From Musa acuminata AAA Group (Eukaryota; Streptophyta; Magnoliopsida; Zingiberales; Musaceae): a stretch of 64,000 nt of DNA. Position numbers and translations under genes: made by a program. Below are positions 1 through 11,273 of the stretch, piece after piece. Position 1 is the stretch's first letter, and the number at the start of each line of letters is the position of its first letter. The DNA lies in the NCBI RefSeq assembly GCF_036884655.1, contig NC_088344.1, positions 37,608,501 through 37,672,500 on the forward strand, read 5' to 3'. The notes beneath the pieces are model-generated. The model saw only the letters and a program-made list of their open reading frames with translations. It had not been told where the DNA came from and made no database searches.

Positions 1-261
1 AACAAAATAAACAACCTTTTCTTTTTCTTTCAGGTCTTGGAAAAGGAAAATTACTCATTTTCTTGAAAAGATGGAGAGATCGTTCGATATAAATTATGGG
101 ATTGATTGATGATGGCGGCATGTATTGAGCACAGTTGGAAAAATTGGAAGAACCCAATTCGACGAGACGAAGAGATTGCAACAGTTACTCACGAAAGCAT
201 TCATCACCTTTATTATTCTCGAGAGAGGAAGAGAGAGAGAGAGAGAGAGAGAAAGGACTTA

Positions 262-320
262 CTTGCAGAGGAGAAGACGAGGAAGAGAGCAAGAAGGAGG
301 AGAAGACGCCGCTTCGCCAT
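262..320 (-). CDS. First coding exon of an unidentified secreted/ER protein (partial)
   Basis: The ATG at 320-318 on the minus strand opens a short exon starting MAKRRLLLLLALFLVFSSA, a textbook signal peptide: a basic n-region, a leucine-rich core, then small residues. The exon ends at 262 on a good donor (GCAA|GTAAGT). A GA/CT repeat at about 229-254 then lies in the intron. The rest of the gene would lie left of base 1, so the family cannot be named. A TATA box about 150 bp upstream supports the start. The signal peptide and donor are seen directly; that this is a live gene is inference. Longer open frames across this stretch look like chance readings of the 5' UTR. Confidence 0.42.
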
Positions 321-470
321 CACCTGCACCTGCAGTAAGTAGGTGGAGAAGCGAAGAAGGAATACCTCGGCTCTTTCTGAAGCCACGACGAGTTGTTGGA
401 CTTTAAGAGGAAGGCAAGGAGAACGCGTGCTCGTATGGTGAAGTTGGTAGAGCCCGTGAGAATAACCCAC

Positions 471-485
471 GGTGATATATATACA
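471..485 (-). promoter_or_regulatory. TATA box of the left-edge gene
   Basis: The minus strand reads TGTATATATATCACC, a strong TATA box. A start site about 30 bp downstream (near 445) would leave a 5' UTR of about 125 nt before the ATG at 320. Confidence 0.5.
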
Positions 486-1404
486 GCGGCTTCTGGTGTG
501 TCTCCAGAGTACAATACAGTTCTGGAAGCTGGTGGACGACAGGAGGCCGCCGTGCCATCCGGAGGCGGTGCGGGCGGGTAAACATAACAGGAGTAACGTA
601 CGTTGAGAGCCATCGGATATCACGGAACAGTTGCTTGCAAGAGAAATTAATAGGAATTAAAATCTTTGAAGGTCTTCTAATTTCGTTATCTTAATAAATT
701 GAACGAAACCAAACACTCAAAATGTGATGATAAGGGGGGAGCTTGGATTACTTGAATCACAAGGCATGCATCGCTCTGCCACAGAAGCTATTCTGTAAGC
801 AAAAACAAGAAACTCGAGTTATTGTAATGAAAAAGGAGGGAAAGCAAATAAATTGATTTAGGAACAAATTACCAGCATCACAAAACCTGGTCCGATCGAG
901 TGTCGCATTCTGGGGTGGGGGCTCTTTCAGTCTCTAAACCTGTAGACCCATTTTGCTCAATAATTCTAATAACTTCGACTAGTTACATATACCAAACTGA
1001 AAGCAACAGAAATATATATGTTAAGGTAAAGGCACGTTATGGAAAGTAAAGCTTGAAAAGAGCTGCCCCCTCTCAAGCCTATTGGAACAAGAAATGGTTT
1101 ATGTAGAGAGATATGAACAATAATTAGAGGAGAAAGTTCAGTGCAGAAGCAAGTGATTCATGCATTATTATAGACTAGATGAGCAATCAATCAAGCACCA
1201 CTCGCAAGGAGCAGATGGGTGCTCGATGTTGTGGTCTATGGACTAGCATGCAACTTGCAGACAGCCCATCAACAACTGAGGAATGACATGTGTTCGGAAA
1301 AAGAAAGGCACTCATAATTCAATCTCATTAAAGGCACCATGGTTCCGTGAAGCTGATGGCTCAACCATTAGTAATGGATGAACAAAGGTGAAGAAGACAC
1401 AAGA
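486..1404. other. Intergenic, no gene seen
   Basis: Spacer between the left-edge gene promoter and the 3' end of the CAP gene. I see no coding exon, repeat pair or RNA gene here. Confidence 0.5.
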
Positions 1405-1410
1405 TTTATT
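1405..1410 (-). terminator. Candidate polyadenylation signal of CAP
   Basis: AATAAA on the minus strand, about 330 nt downstream of the CAP stop codon at 1743. This is a plausible plant 3' UTR length. Plant poly(A) signals are loose, so other sites may be used. Confidence 0.4.
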
Positions 1411-1742
1411 GTTTGTCAAAACACATGCTTTCTTTTCAGCATAAAACTCATTATAATCATAATCACAACAAAATGCGCTGTTTGACCACATAACAGTAAA
1501 CCTGTCCTGTGAGAACAGATGAAGATGAGATTTGGGTTAGGCAGGAAACCGGTGACGAGTATTGCGATCGGTGACCATGACAAAGAGTAGCATAATAGGG
1601 ACAAGCTTGGACTGCATAACCGCAGAGATGAATGGAAACTTAAAACAAAAAAACACGCAGAATGTTCTGTTCTTGGCACTCATCTCAACATGATAAAAAA
1701 TACTCCACAAGGGCATAGGAAAAAGCTTGTTAACAAGCATGT

Positions 1743-4700
1743 CTACGCTCCAGAGTGAGAGACTGGTGATGTTCTCATCTCGCCATCTTTGAAGGTGTGG
1801 ACAAACTGCTGTGGCAATGAATGCTCAACCTACAATCGTAAGCAGCAATGTTTGAGAAGAAGTTCTAAAATATATTAGTTACTCGTTATTATCATGACAA
1901 TATATCATAGAATTTCATATGTAGGGTCGGTTTCGGACAAATATGTGAAGCATGCAATTCCGGTTTTAGCATTTGGAATAGAAACCAAGGTAGAGGGTTA
2001 GATTTCCAAAATCAATTGCTCCTCCAAAGTTCGAGCAATATAAATAGTCCCTTATTTAGAAGGATAAGACAGCATATAATCAAATCCAGTATCCCTTGTT
2101 TGCTGCTGCCCTGTTTGATTAGCTAAATTATACATTTTCAATCTAGTCAGCATTTTAATGGAAAGTCATTAAGTCCTTGATAAAATTAACACTCATCTAG
2201 ATGAATAGAAAACCATTTGGAACAACACCTTGTAAGACCCTTGCCAAAATGACAATTTTCAATCTGAGTCCAGCGTTAGCAGTCCTAGAGAGTAGATTAG
2301 TGAGTTGACAATGTGTACTGAACTTCCCACAAAGTTATCAATTGTCTCACAATCTTGGGTATTCTCGGAGGTTTCCCTTTGGGAAGATGAGGGATGAACT
2401 TCATCTTAAGAGTAGTAATCCGTGAGCTTATAAGAAGTTAGAATTTCTTTAAAATGGAGAAAATCCAATGTGTAATGACAACCGATTTGAGAGTTCACCA
2501 ATATGTCCATTCATGCTGGTGGTTTATCCATAAAAATATAAGAAAAAAAAACTTGGCTCCTTTTTTGGAAGCCTAGGCTGGGAAGAAAGCCTTTCAACTG
2601 AAGACTATTGCTGGCAAAGTAGAAGCTGTTGACATGATGGAAGAGATTATCAGGTTGGCCATGCTTAATCACAGTAAGACATCTAAGTTCCTTTTTTAGC
2701 GTAGCATGATATTAATACTGACTTAAATCTTTTAACAAGGTACCTTCATAGAAGCTGTTTTCTGTAGACAACTGTCAGATAGTTATGACACTTGGGTTAT
2801 ACAGTGAAACACATTCTTATAATATTTGGTCGCCAAACCATCATTCAGAACTTTATTTGGAAGTCCAAAACAATAACCGACTTCAGAGCCAGAATCCTGC
2901 ATATGTCCTTATCTAATTTTATATTTAAGCTGATTTGGTAGAACCTAAAATTAACAAATTGTTCCATCACTGACACTTTTACAGCCCTTAGTTTTCTTTA
3001 ATTGGTTGCAACCATGAGATAAAAGGCCGTACTTAAAATTACCATGGAAGCACAAGAAAATGTAAGATGAAGATTCATTCAGAAAAGGAAAAGGATGCCC
3101 ATTCACCATATTAACAGGAAAGATTCAACCATTGTCAGCATCATATATTATTATCTTTTATAAGCCAAGTCTTATTTCAATACAATATTTCCTACATTTG
3201 TTTTTAAAAAAACAAACACAACCTCTATCTTGTCATAATAATTAATAGCAAAGCAACAAAGCAGTCCAACACGATTATTTGGGATAATTTATGCTCAATC
3301 TTACCATCAAAGATTGAGAACTTTACCTTGTATCAGCCAATCTAATGCCATAAAAATCAGATTAAAAAACAACCATTGACTAGGGTCGCTAGAATTTCAG
3401 ACATCACAACACATACAAAGAACCAGTGGCAGAGATAGCGAAAATAGAAATCAACTGTTTTTATTAAGGTAAATGCAAATAGGAAGATATGCTCATACAT
3501 TACATGATGAGATTTGTATTGTTTTCTTGCCATGAATAATGAATTTACATGAATCATGACATGGGAGCACCCTAACTTAATAATAAATAAGGAAATTTCA
3601 TAGTTAAACAAACCTAGCATAATAGAAGTGAACAGTCAATGGAAGAAGACAAGAACACAGTTGCTATTTTCAAATTAGGTAAGGACCACAAACATCAATT
3701 TGTGCATGCACCAAATCATAGATTTAACAAGAGAACAACCCTCCAGCCAGTATAGTAGAAGTTTGACTGCCAAGATATTGAATGAAAGGACTCATTCAGA
3801 AATGAACTGCAGGATGAGAATTGTACTGAATACAACAATAACAACAACATCAATAAAGCCGTAAGTCCCAACTATTAAGGATCGACTACATGGATCTTTT
3901 GCTGTCATTGAGATCTGTAAAAAACCATATTTTTAGTGAAGTTTAGAGCATTTAAATATTCATTTATAATTTTTATTAAGGTCTTTTTAGATCTTCCTTT
4001 GTCTCTCCTTTTACCACTAATATTAATCATTTTGTTTCTTCTAACTATCGCATTCATATATTTCCTAAGCACATACTCATACCATCTTGAATGATTCTCT
4101 CTCATCTTATCCTCTATCGAAATAATACATAATTGTTCACGAATAAAAAGACAATTGTATTGAATCTGAAACAACAGTGATTGACCAAATTAAATCTTCA
4201 TTCGACTCCCATTCACTTGTATATAAAGAACTAGATGAATATCTTCAATGAATTAATGAAGAAAAATGGCATGGCTCACCATGACTTGCGAAGATTATTG
4301 TATAACCAAAATGTTCTTACTCTTAGACTAGAGATGGCAACAAGGTGGGTTGAGTTTTACTTAAAACATCCCTGTCCTACCACTCAAAAAATCTAACTTT
4401 GTCCCAACCAATCAAAATTAAGAAAAATAAAACCATACTCAACCAACAAAAAACCCATCCTTATCGTCTTTTCCTGTTCTGCCCTGATATGAATATACTG
4501 TGAAAATTGATGTAATAATATTGGCATATTTTAATTTTATTTGCAATATAGTAGATGAAATCTTTATGTGAGGTGGATTCATGGCAAAATAAGTCATGCA
4601 ATCTGGATACTGCCCAATCATATTTTGAAATTATGCCATAAAACCCTCCTATTTCTCAGTCAAAGCTAGTGATTTCTGTGGGATGGATCCGTGGCAAAAC

Positions 4701-7700
4701 AAGTCATCCAATCCCGACCCAGCCCGATCAGATTTTGAAAATTATGCCATAAAACTCTCCCACTTGTCAGTCCAAGCTAGTGAAAACCAACTTGAACGGG
4801 CTAAATCAATTTGATACTCTGTAGTCTGTAGATCCCGGTTGAAATTGCAATCCCTATCTCAGACGTCCTAATTTTTTTCAACTAAACAAATAATATAAAC
4901 GAGGCTAGAAGGAGGTGAAGATCACTACCAACTTACATTGGTAATTTGGTTATTAATGTTACAATCAAGTGGACATTCAGTGCAAAAAAAGAACAGAAAT
5001 AGAGACATCAAGCTTGTAGTAAACACCCAGCGGATAAAGAAGCAATCTCACCATGATGACAAGGCTTACTTTAATAGCTAATTGGTAGATAAGGTAAACG
5101 ATATGATTTCATTCTGTCTGCAAAGTAAGAAAGGCGAAAGATAAATATCAAGAAAATGTGAAAGAATCTTACCCAGTCACTGTCAGGGCCAGCACCAGGA
5201 ACTAGCACATTAATTTCACTTGATTTAGCCGTGGTTATAGAAGCCCCCAATGAAGAACTGCTTAGATATAATTGGCAACCAGAAGTGTTGTCAACAGATA
5301 TAGTTGGTGCTGAACCCTGCACATATTTGGCTTAGTTTGCAACAGTGACATTGGAAACTAAGATATCAATTTTTTTCCATTGGAGAAAAAGAATATTGGA
5401 TGTCTCTGTTCTAAAGATAATAGCCTAGAGTTTATTTGCATAGCCTGCCTGCGCATTACGTTAGCCAGCATGGGTTGCTGGAATCTGAAATATTATTTTT
5501 TTCCAAAAGAAAACAATAAAAATTACTATCTTCCTACAGTAACTCCTACAATGCTCTTCTAAATCAAAGGTTACTAGAAAAACTCAATCGAACAGCTTCT
5601 CAGGTTTCTTTAACGAGTTTGCTGCACCGGATAGTTTGAATTAATTTTTTTCTCAATTTTACAAGTAACAAGAGATGCTCAGGTACCTGACATTGCACCT
5701 CAACACCATTGCAATTCACAACTTCACAAGCTGCGACAACATCCTAAATGACAACCACAAAAGGAACTTTAAACATCATATCGGAGAATTATAGATGAGA
5801 CAAGCATATAATTATGAAAGCCTTGTTTTTCATTTTGGGATAGCCAAATTTCTTCACTTACTGTAAAAACAATTCCCATTTTGTTGCATTTATCAACAGT
5901 TATGTTGTTCACTTTTCCTGCAAATATTAATCAAATTTTCAAACATATACATGGAGAGGCCAATCATATTTCTAAAAGCATAAAAATTAGAAAAGAACCT
6001 AAAAATGAAAACAGAAACCTAAGGATTACCTTTTACTTGTAAAACAGAATCCTTGCACCCAAATATGTATACAGACTGCTTTGAGTCACAGTCATCTATA
6101 ACCAAATTCTTCTTTCCAATCTGATTTTCGACCGCCCATCTGCCATATATGTTTACTGATAATAAATGCTACACAAATATAACAATTAAAGAAAAGGGAA
6201 GTTCTATAAGTCTAGTAAAACTATAGAAGTGCAGACTATATTAGAAGGAAGGATGAACGCATCCTCACTTGCGACCCATTTGAAGCTCCAACTTCGGGGG
6301 TGCTCTAGAAAATGAAAATGAATTGGCACGAGGACTTTTCTCTGTTGCAGCTATGACACCAGTTCTATCAGCCCGGTTTTTGGTCTTCATGTCATCCGTA
6401 ACTTTCCTCAGGCCTAACAAGTAGAGGCCAAATGCCATTCACCCACTACCTCACAGTCAAAAAGTACAACTTAATAGTTTATGTTTATGTACCTGCAGTT
6501 GTCGATTTTCCAGAGCTAATCTCTTCAAAGACAGCAGACATTCCTTCTTTAGGACGTGATGATGTAGTTTCTGTGCTAAAAAGTGGTGTTGCGGGTGGAG
6601 GTGGTGGAGCAGGGGCCCTTGCAGCAGGAGCTTTGGTGATGGCAGAAGAGGATGATGATGAAGAAACAACTGCAACTGTACCCCAAGCAGGACCCAAGGG
6701 ATAAAAACTTTTCACATAGTCCCGTAGGGCTGGCAGATATAACTCCTTTAAAGCTTTTGCCCACTCTACATGGTCCGGATTCTTATTTCTGTACTCCACA
6801 AGAATCTGAAAATGGAATGATGGAAGTTGTTCTTTCAAGAATAAACTGTTGTTATTGATGAAATTCTAGGGAACTAATCTGATGCATCTAGAGTGCATAT
6901 TTGTTGAAAACAGTAGATAATGTAAGAATATGAGATATGCCACAAACTGGTTTCCTCTGGTAGAGAACTTAACCAAGAAAACTCTACATCGTCAAACATG
7001 AACATCATGTAGAACATAATTTTTGGCTGTTGACCATCAATTTTATGAATAGACACATGAAATCTTAGTTTTGAATAATTAATTATTCCTTCTATAATAG
7101 GTACACTCATATGATGGCACCAAGTGCTAGTTATTAGATTTTTTTTTTTTTTTTTTTTGCTTTTCCATAACAATACAATATATCTAAAAATAACGTCCAA
7201 TGTAACTGATATCAAACTTCAGCTGATCGGACAAAACTAGAGCCCCATAAAAAATCTTAACTTGGGATACAGAGAGCTAAGCTTATAGGTATGATCTGTA
7301 GGTCATCTTGAGCATGACAGATCTATCGTTACATGTTTTTTAGACAATCTGACGTACAAAAGTTAAGTGATTTTTAAAGACCCAAGTTTGTAATTGACCA
7401 ACATCTACAAGGTAGCAGTTGGCTGCACCAAGTGATTCATACTGACTAGAATGACCAAGTTATAGTATTTTCTGCATGCACTAAATCAGCAACAATCCCC
7501 AATACAAACTCCAATAGTTTTAGCTACATCTCATATGATAATAGAATTTTAATAGTCTTAGCTACATCTCATATGATAATAGAATTTGATCAATCAGCAA
7601 AAGAATGCACTTTAAAAACAATTAGTATCACCACTGTCTGTTGTAAGAGCCTGGTGACTTGTGGGACACAGTACAGAGTTTCATCAGTTGACCTTAGCTG

Positions 7701-9230
7701 AGGAATTATATACACTATAGCTAGGTAACACAATAATGGTATCATTTAAACTTATGACAATTGCATAGAAAGTGCAAGGTTAGAAGGACTAATTTAAGGA
7801 CATCAAAATAGGTCCAAACAGCCATAAACTTCTTATAGTCAAAATTTTGTTGCATAATTATGCAGATATTGTTCAGCCATTGGTGATAACCTTTTAATTA
7901 CCTATTCAACGGTAATGACATGAATGCATAAATAAATGTCTCTGCATTTCTTTTAGTTTATGAGAATTTTGTCATTGGCGAACTTTCAGATCACTTTCAT
8001 GGTGATATTTATACTTAAGCATACCTTATTATTGTAGAATTCTGCCATCTGCCAACTTTCTTCCACATGAGCTATTGGCATGCTCATGCCTGGGAGGAAG
8101 CCAATAAATTTCAAGAAAGGAAAGAACTTAAGTACAACATATCAAAATGCAAAAACAGATCACAACAGAAAAGGGGAGAAAGAGCATAGGTTACAAATGC
8201 ACTAACCACAATCTTTTCCCATGTAAGCTATCCAAGCCAAAGCTGTTAGACTATCAGAAGCTGCCTTCAAATGGTTAAAATATTCAGATCGCTTTACTTC
8301 TGCCATGGAATTTGCTCTGAGAATCACGTCATTCAATGGCTTCAAAAACTCTGGTAAACCAGCAACGTCTGGCTTCTGTGGCATCAATGAGAAGTTTTGA
8401 TCAAACTCCAAGGATCCTTAAGCACTAATAATATATAGAGAGACCATATTCACTGTCACAAATGTTTAAGAAAAAAATGAACAAGTGAATCAAATAGACG
8501 ACAAAACAGTTCACAGTTAACTCGATACCGGTCTCGAGATTAAAGGCAAGGTAACAATTAGAGTTTAATTTTACTATATCATTATTAAAGCATTCCTTGT
8601 CATCAAGGCAGCTAAAGAATCCATAAAGTGTTTGAATTGTGACCATTAATGTCATGAGCTACTCTTAAAGAAGACAAAATAGACCGGGCTACGATCGGAT
8701 GCGACACATAGACCTAACTAATATACGATGTGAAATATTCCTTGCTGCTCTATACCGTTATAAGTGGAGACTGTAAAGAAACTAATTCGAAGGAAATAAA
8801 CCAGAAAGAGAGGTATCCCAAGAAACAAGGATGGGATGACAGGTATTTCAAGTGAATCACCGAGCTTTCCGCATCGAATCAGATGGTGCGCCAGTAAAAG
8901 GAAGAATAGATCGGATCGGATGCGACCAACCTGGCGTTGTTTGGCAGTGATGAGGAGCTCCTTCAGCACCGTGAACGCTTCCTCGATAGTCTTTGTGGCA
9001 TCGAGGACCTGCCCTCCGATCTTGCCGGCGGCCGCGGAGACCCGGCCGAGGGAGTTGGCGACCATCTCGTCGAACGCGGAGATAGCGGGATCCAGGGGCG
9101 CCGCGTCGGTTAGATCTATCGACGAGGCCGAGGGAGCGGATCCGGCGGATGCGAGGGCCTCCAGCCGCGCCACCGCCGCCTCCAGCCGCGCCACCGCCGC
9201 CTCCAGCCTCGTCAATAGCTGCTGCTCCAT
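1743..9230 (-). CDS. CAP1: Cyclase-associated protein (actin monomer recycling factor)
   Basis: Ten exons on the minus strand: 9230-8931, 8375-8207, 8089-8025, 6805-6493, 6413-6269, 6139-6030, 5917-5862, 5743-5687, 5316-5173 and 1829-1743. All introns are GT-AG, phases agree, and the total is 1,446 bp (481 aa), close to Arabidopsis CAP1. Residues 1 to about 215 form the helical CAP N domain (KPLNDV, NHLKAASDSL, ALKELYLP). A Ser run follows at about 226-232 and a polyproline at about 241-251. A WH2-like LRKV sits near 284, and the C-terminal beta-helical CARP domain covers about 320-481 (GCKDSVLQ, NNITVDKC, TTAKSSEINV). The last exon starts VEHSLPQQF and ends VSHSGA, lying 3.3 kb from exon 9. 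Plant CAP binds G-actin, speeds nucleotide exchange and recycles ADF/cofilin-bound monomers in the cytosol. No break is seen; the gene looks functional. Confidence 0.95.
3831..4174 (-). mobile_element. Degenerate LINE (RTE-like) 3' end
   Basis: The minus strand encodes a decayed version of the C-terminal tail common to plant non-LTR reverse transcriptases. Recognisable pieces are RENHSRWYEYVLRKYMNAIV, then GKRRDKGRSKKTLIKIINEY, then LNALNFTKNMVF. After a stop comes a VADP-like stretch and a tail of TTG-type triplets at about 3830-3850. Family assignment rests on recalled protein patterns. The fragment sits inside CAP intron 9 and is truncated at its 5' end, as LINE insertions usually are. Confidence 0.65.
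4570..4783. repeat. Diverged tandem duplication, about 100 bp x 2
   Basis: Positions 4570-4672 and 4680-4783 share the order 'tggatt/cc..tggcaaaa.aagtcat.caatc ... attatgccataaaa ... caaagctagtga' with many substitutions. It is an old local duplication in CAP intron 9. Confidence 0.75.
7513..7588. repeat. Recent 38-bp tandem duplication
   Basis: Positions 7513-7550 and 7551-7588 are nearly identical (unit begins AATAGTTTTAGC or AATAGTCTTAGC). They lie in CAP intron 3, which also carries a T20 run at 7139-7158. Confidence 0.9.
9159..9200 (-). repeat. In-frame 21-bp duplication adding a heptad to CAP
   Basis: Two perfect 21-bp copies (9159-9179 and 9180-9200) in CAP exon 1 encode RLEAAVA twice. 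They lengthen the N-terminal coiled-coil by one heptad without shifting the frame. Arabidopsis CAP1, as I recall it, has a single RLEAAVTRLE. Confidence 0.85.
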
Positions 9231-9316
9231 GTTTCTAGGGCTAGATCTGACACCACTTTCTCCTTCAAGGCTCGATTTGCTGGGGACGAAACGAGTGAAG
9301 GGTGCTGCTTCGGCGT

Positions 9317-9324
9317 CTTATACA
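9317..9324 (-). promoter_or_regulatory. Candidate TATA box of CAP
   Basis: TGTATAAG on the minus strand, 87 bp upstream of the CAP ATG. It would give a short 5' UTR of roughly 55-60 nt. Confidence 0.45.
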
Positions 9325-9449
9325 GAAGAGATGCGGCTAATGGGTTCCCCTGTGGACAGTGTTCGATGCACTTCACTTGGTTTGTGCGTATCTTGTGTGG
9401 CCTTGCGGTCGGTTCCCCGAGAGGCAAATAGAAGCACTCGTAATGAATA

Positions 9450-10524
9450 AATATCCAAAAACATTTACATTATAATAATAAAAGAAAATTCTTTAGTGGA
9501 ATATATGCATTAAAATAAATTGTGTCTTTTGAGATTAGCTAAATCTATAAGATTTGGTTACCTACTGTTATTAATTATGATGAAATTAATGATATATATT
9601 AAAAGAATATTTTTATGAACAACACTATGATCATTCACTATGAATATTTTCCTCATTTTATTTTATTTTCAAACAATATCTCTAATTTTTAAAAATACCC
9701 ACAATACGTCTAAAAAAATTATCAAATTTTTAACCCTTTTTTTTTTTATCAGACTGTGTTTTCATTTGAATTTATGATGATTTAATTGAATTAAATTTTA
9801 AAAAAAAATCTCATTAACAAGAAGTCTTCCTCCCTATAACCACATGTGTTGTGGACACTCAATCTCTAATCATAGGCAATGCTGTAGTGTTTGGTTAACT
9901 TTGTCTCTATCAATTATCCTTCCTTCTCTATTCATAAATGATGATTCATTTGGTGAAAGTATTTAATGACAATAATGATTCCTCGGTATTCTACTCTTTT
10001 TTTTTTTCTTTTTTAATGACCACACTTTTTTCTATCTCCTCTCTCTTATTTTCCCCTCCCCCTTCGCTTATGTATTTTCCTAATTCTTTATCTTCTCGTT
10101 GCTTATCTCGTGGGTTATGATAATTTTGATTGTGTTTATGTTTGAATATATTTTATTTTTTGTTATATATAAATTTTAGTATTGCTAATTAGGTTTGATA
10201 GTAGTTTTATTTTTTTAAAAAAAAATTAAATAAATTAATCAAAAGGATGAGAGAAACTTATAAGTTCTTTGCCCCCAACGAGGATGACTCATCCCTGTCT
10301 AAATAAAGAATGAGGTGAGGATGAAAAATAAATGTTGAGATAAGGATGAGGATGAGATATCCCTAAGCTAATGCTAGTTTACTAGTATGACTATTAAAGG
10401 GAATACTATGTAATAGGTTAAAAAATATTAAAAATAAATTAATTATGATATAATCAAGTTAATGTCAAATGTTTTAAATATTTTATTAATGTCATTGTAT
10501 CTAAAATTTTAAGTCGGTTACTTT

Positions 10525-10569
<45 letters not shown>

Positions 10570-10658
10570 TCAATTGTTAATTTCTATTTATAAAGTTTTG
10601 AACATAATATTTCTCGTTTTAATTTCATATTAATGTTTAAACGATATATCATTATATT
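9450..10658. other. AT-rich intergenic DNA
   Basis: Upstream flank of CAP. It is very AT-rich, with A and T runs and a TA microsatellite near its right end. No gene is seen. Confidence 0.6.
10527..10566. repeat. (AT)n microsatellite
   Basis: About 20 uninterrupted AT dinucleotides. Confidence 0.98.
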
Positions 10659-11268
10659 TGATAAGGGCAAAAATGGCGACGTGACACGCCACGTCGTCAG
10701 CCACGCCAGGTGGACGCACTGCCCGAGGAAGCAAGCATTAATGCCAACTCGATGTGCGCTAAAGTCACCAGCTCTCAGCCAACGACCTCAGCATTTGACC
10801 CCGTGCCCTCGACCGAGGCGCGGGAACACGTCGACCGAGGCTTGCCCATACCCTGCGGCAGCCCGGTTCTCCATGCAACCCCAGTGGCAATGTTAGACGC
10901 CACGCGAGGTACTATTCTGCCCCTGCAAGCGGGCACGTCAGGTAACATCAAGCTCATCTATAAATATCCCAGAGTTCTAAACAAACGGGGGGACACTGCT
11001 TCACTAGAAAAGCTCATTTCCACATCTCTAACTTGATCGTCGGAGGGGTTGGGCTGAGCTTCCGACCCGACCTGTGTGCAGGAACGAAGGCGACGTCGCC
11101 TCTTCCCCGACGTCGTAGTGGAGCTCTCCCCCTGACGGAATGTCCTGATCAACCCGAGCGGCCACCCCGGCGGCCCCGAGGAACGCCACGCCAAATCCCC
11201 GCATTCGGACCCGAACCGAGCCGCGTCGGCCCCGAGGCCACGGCTTAAAACAGTTACTTACCGTAACA
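10659..11268 (+). mobile_element. Solo LTR of a Tat-type Gypsy retrotransposon
   Basis: A 610-bp LTR beginning TGATAAGGGC and ending CCGTAACA, flanked by a perfect 5-bp TSD ATATT (10654-10658 and 11269-11273). Blocks such as GGGAACACGTCGACCGAG, ATACCCTGC and AGACGCCACG match the reverse complement of the LTRs of the Gypsy element at 45977-55890. It is therefore a relative in the opposite orientation. A TATA box (TATAAATA) lies near 10960. No internal sequence remains, so the element was lost by LTR-LTR recombination. Confidence 0.92.
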
Positions 11269-11273
11269 ATATT

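Larger units (their letters stand above)
1830..5172 (-). other. CAP intron 9, 3.3 kb
   Basis: This very long terminal intron separates the last 28 codons from the rest of CAP. It contains a LINE 3' fragment and a diverged tandem duplication, described separately. The rest is AT-rich with no coding exon I can support. Confidence 0.85.

Noticed and set aside
8836..9450. 204-codon plus-strand frame
   Set aside because: Shadow of CAP exon 1 on the opposite strand.
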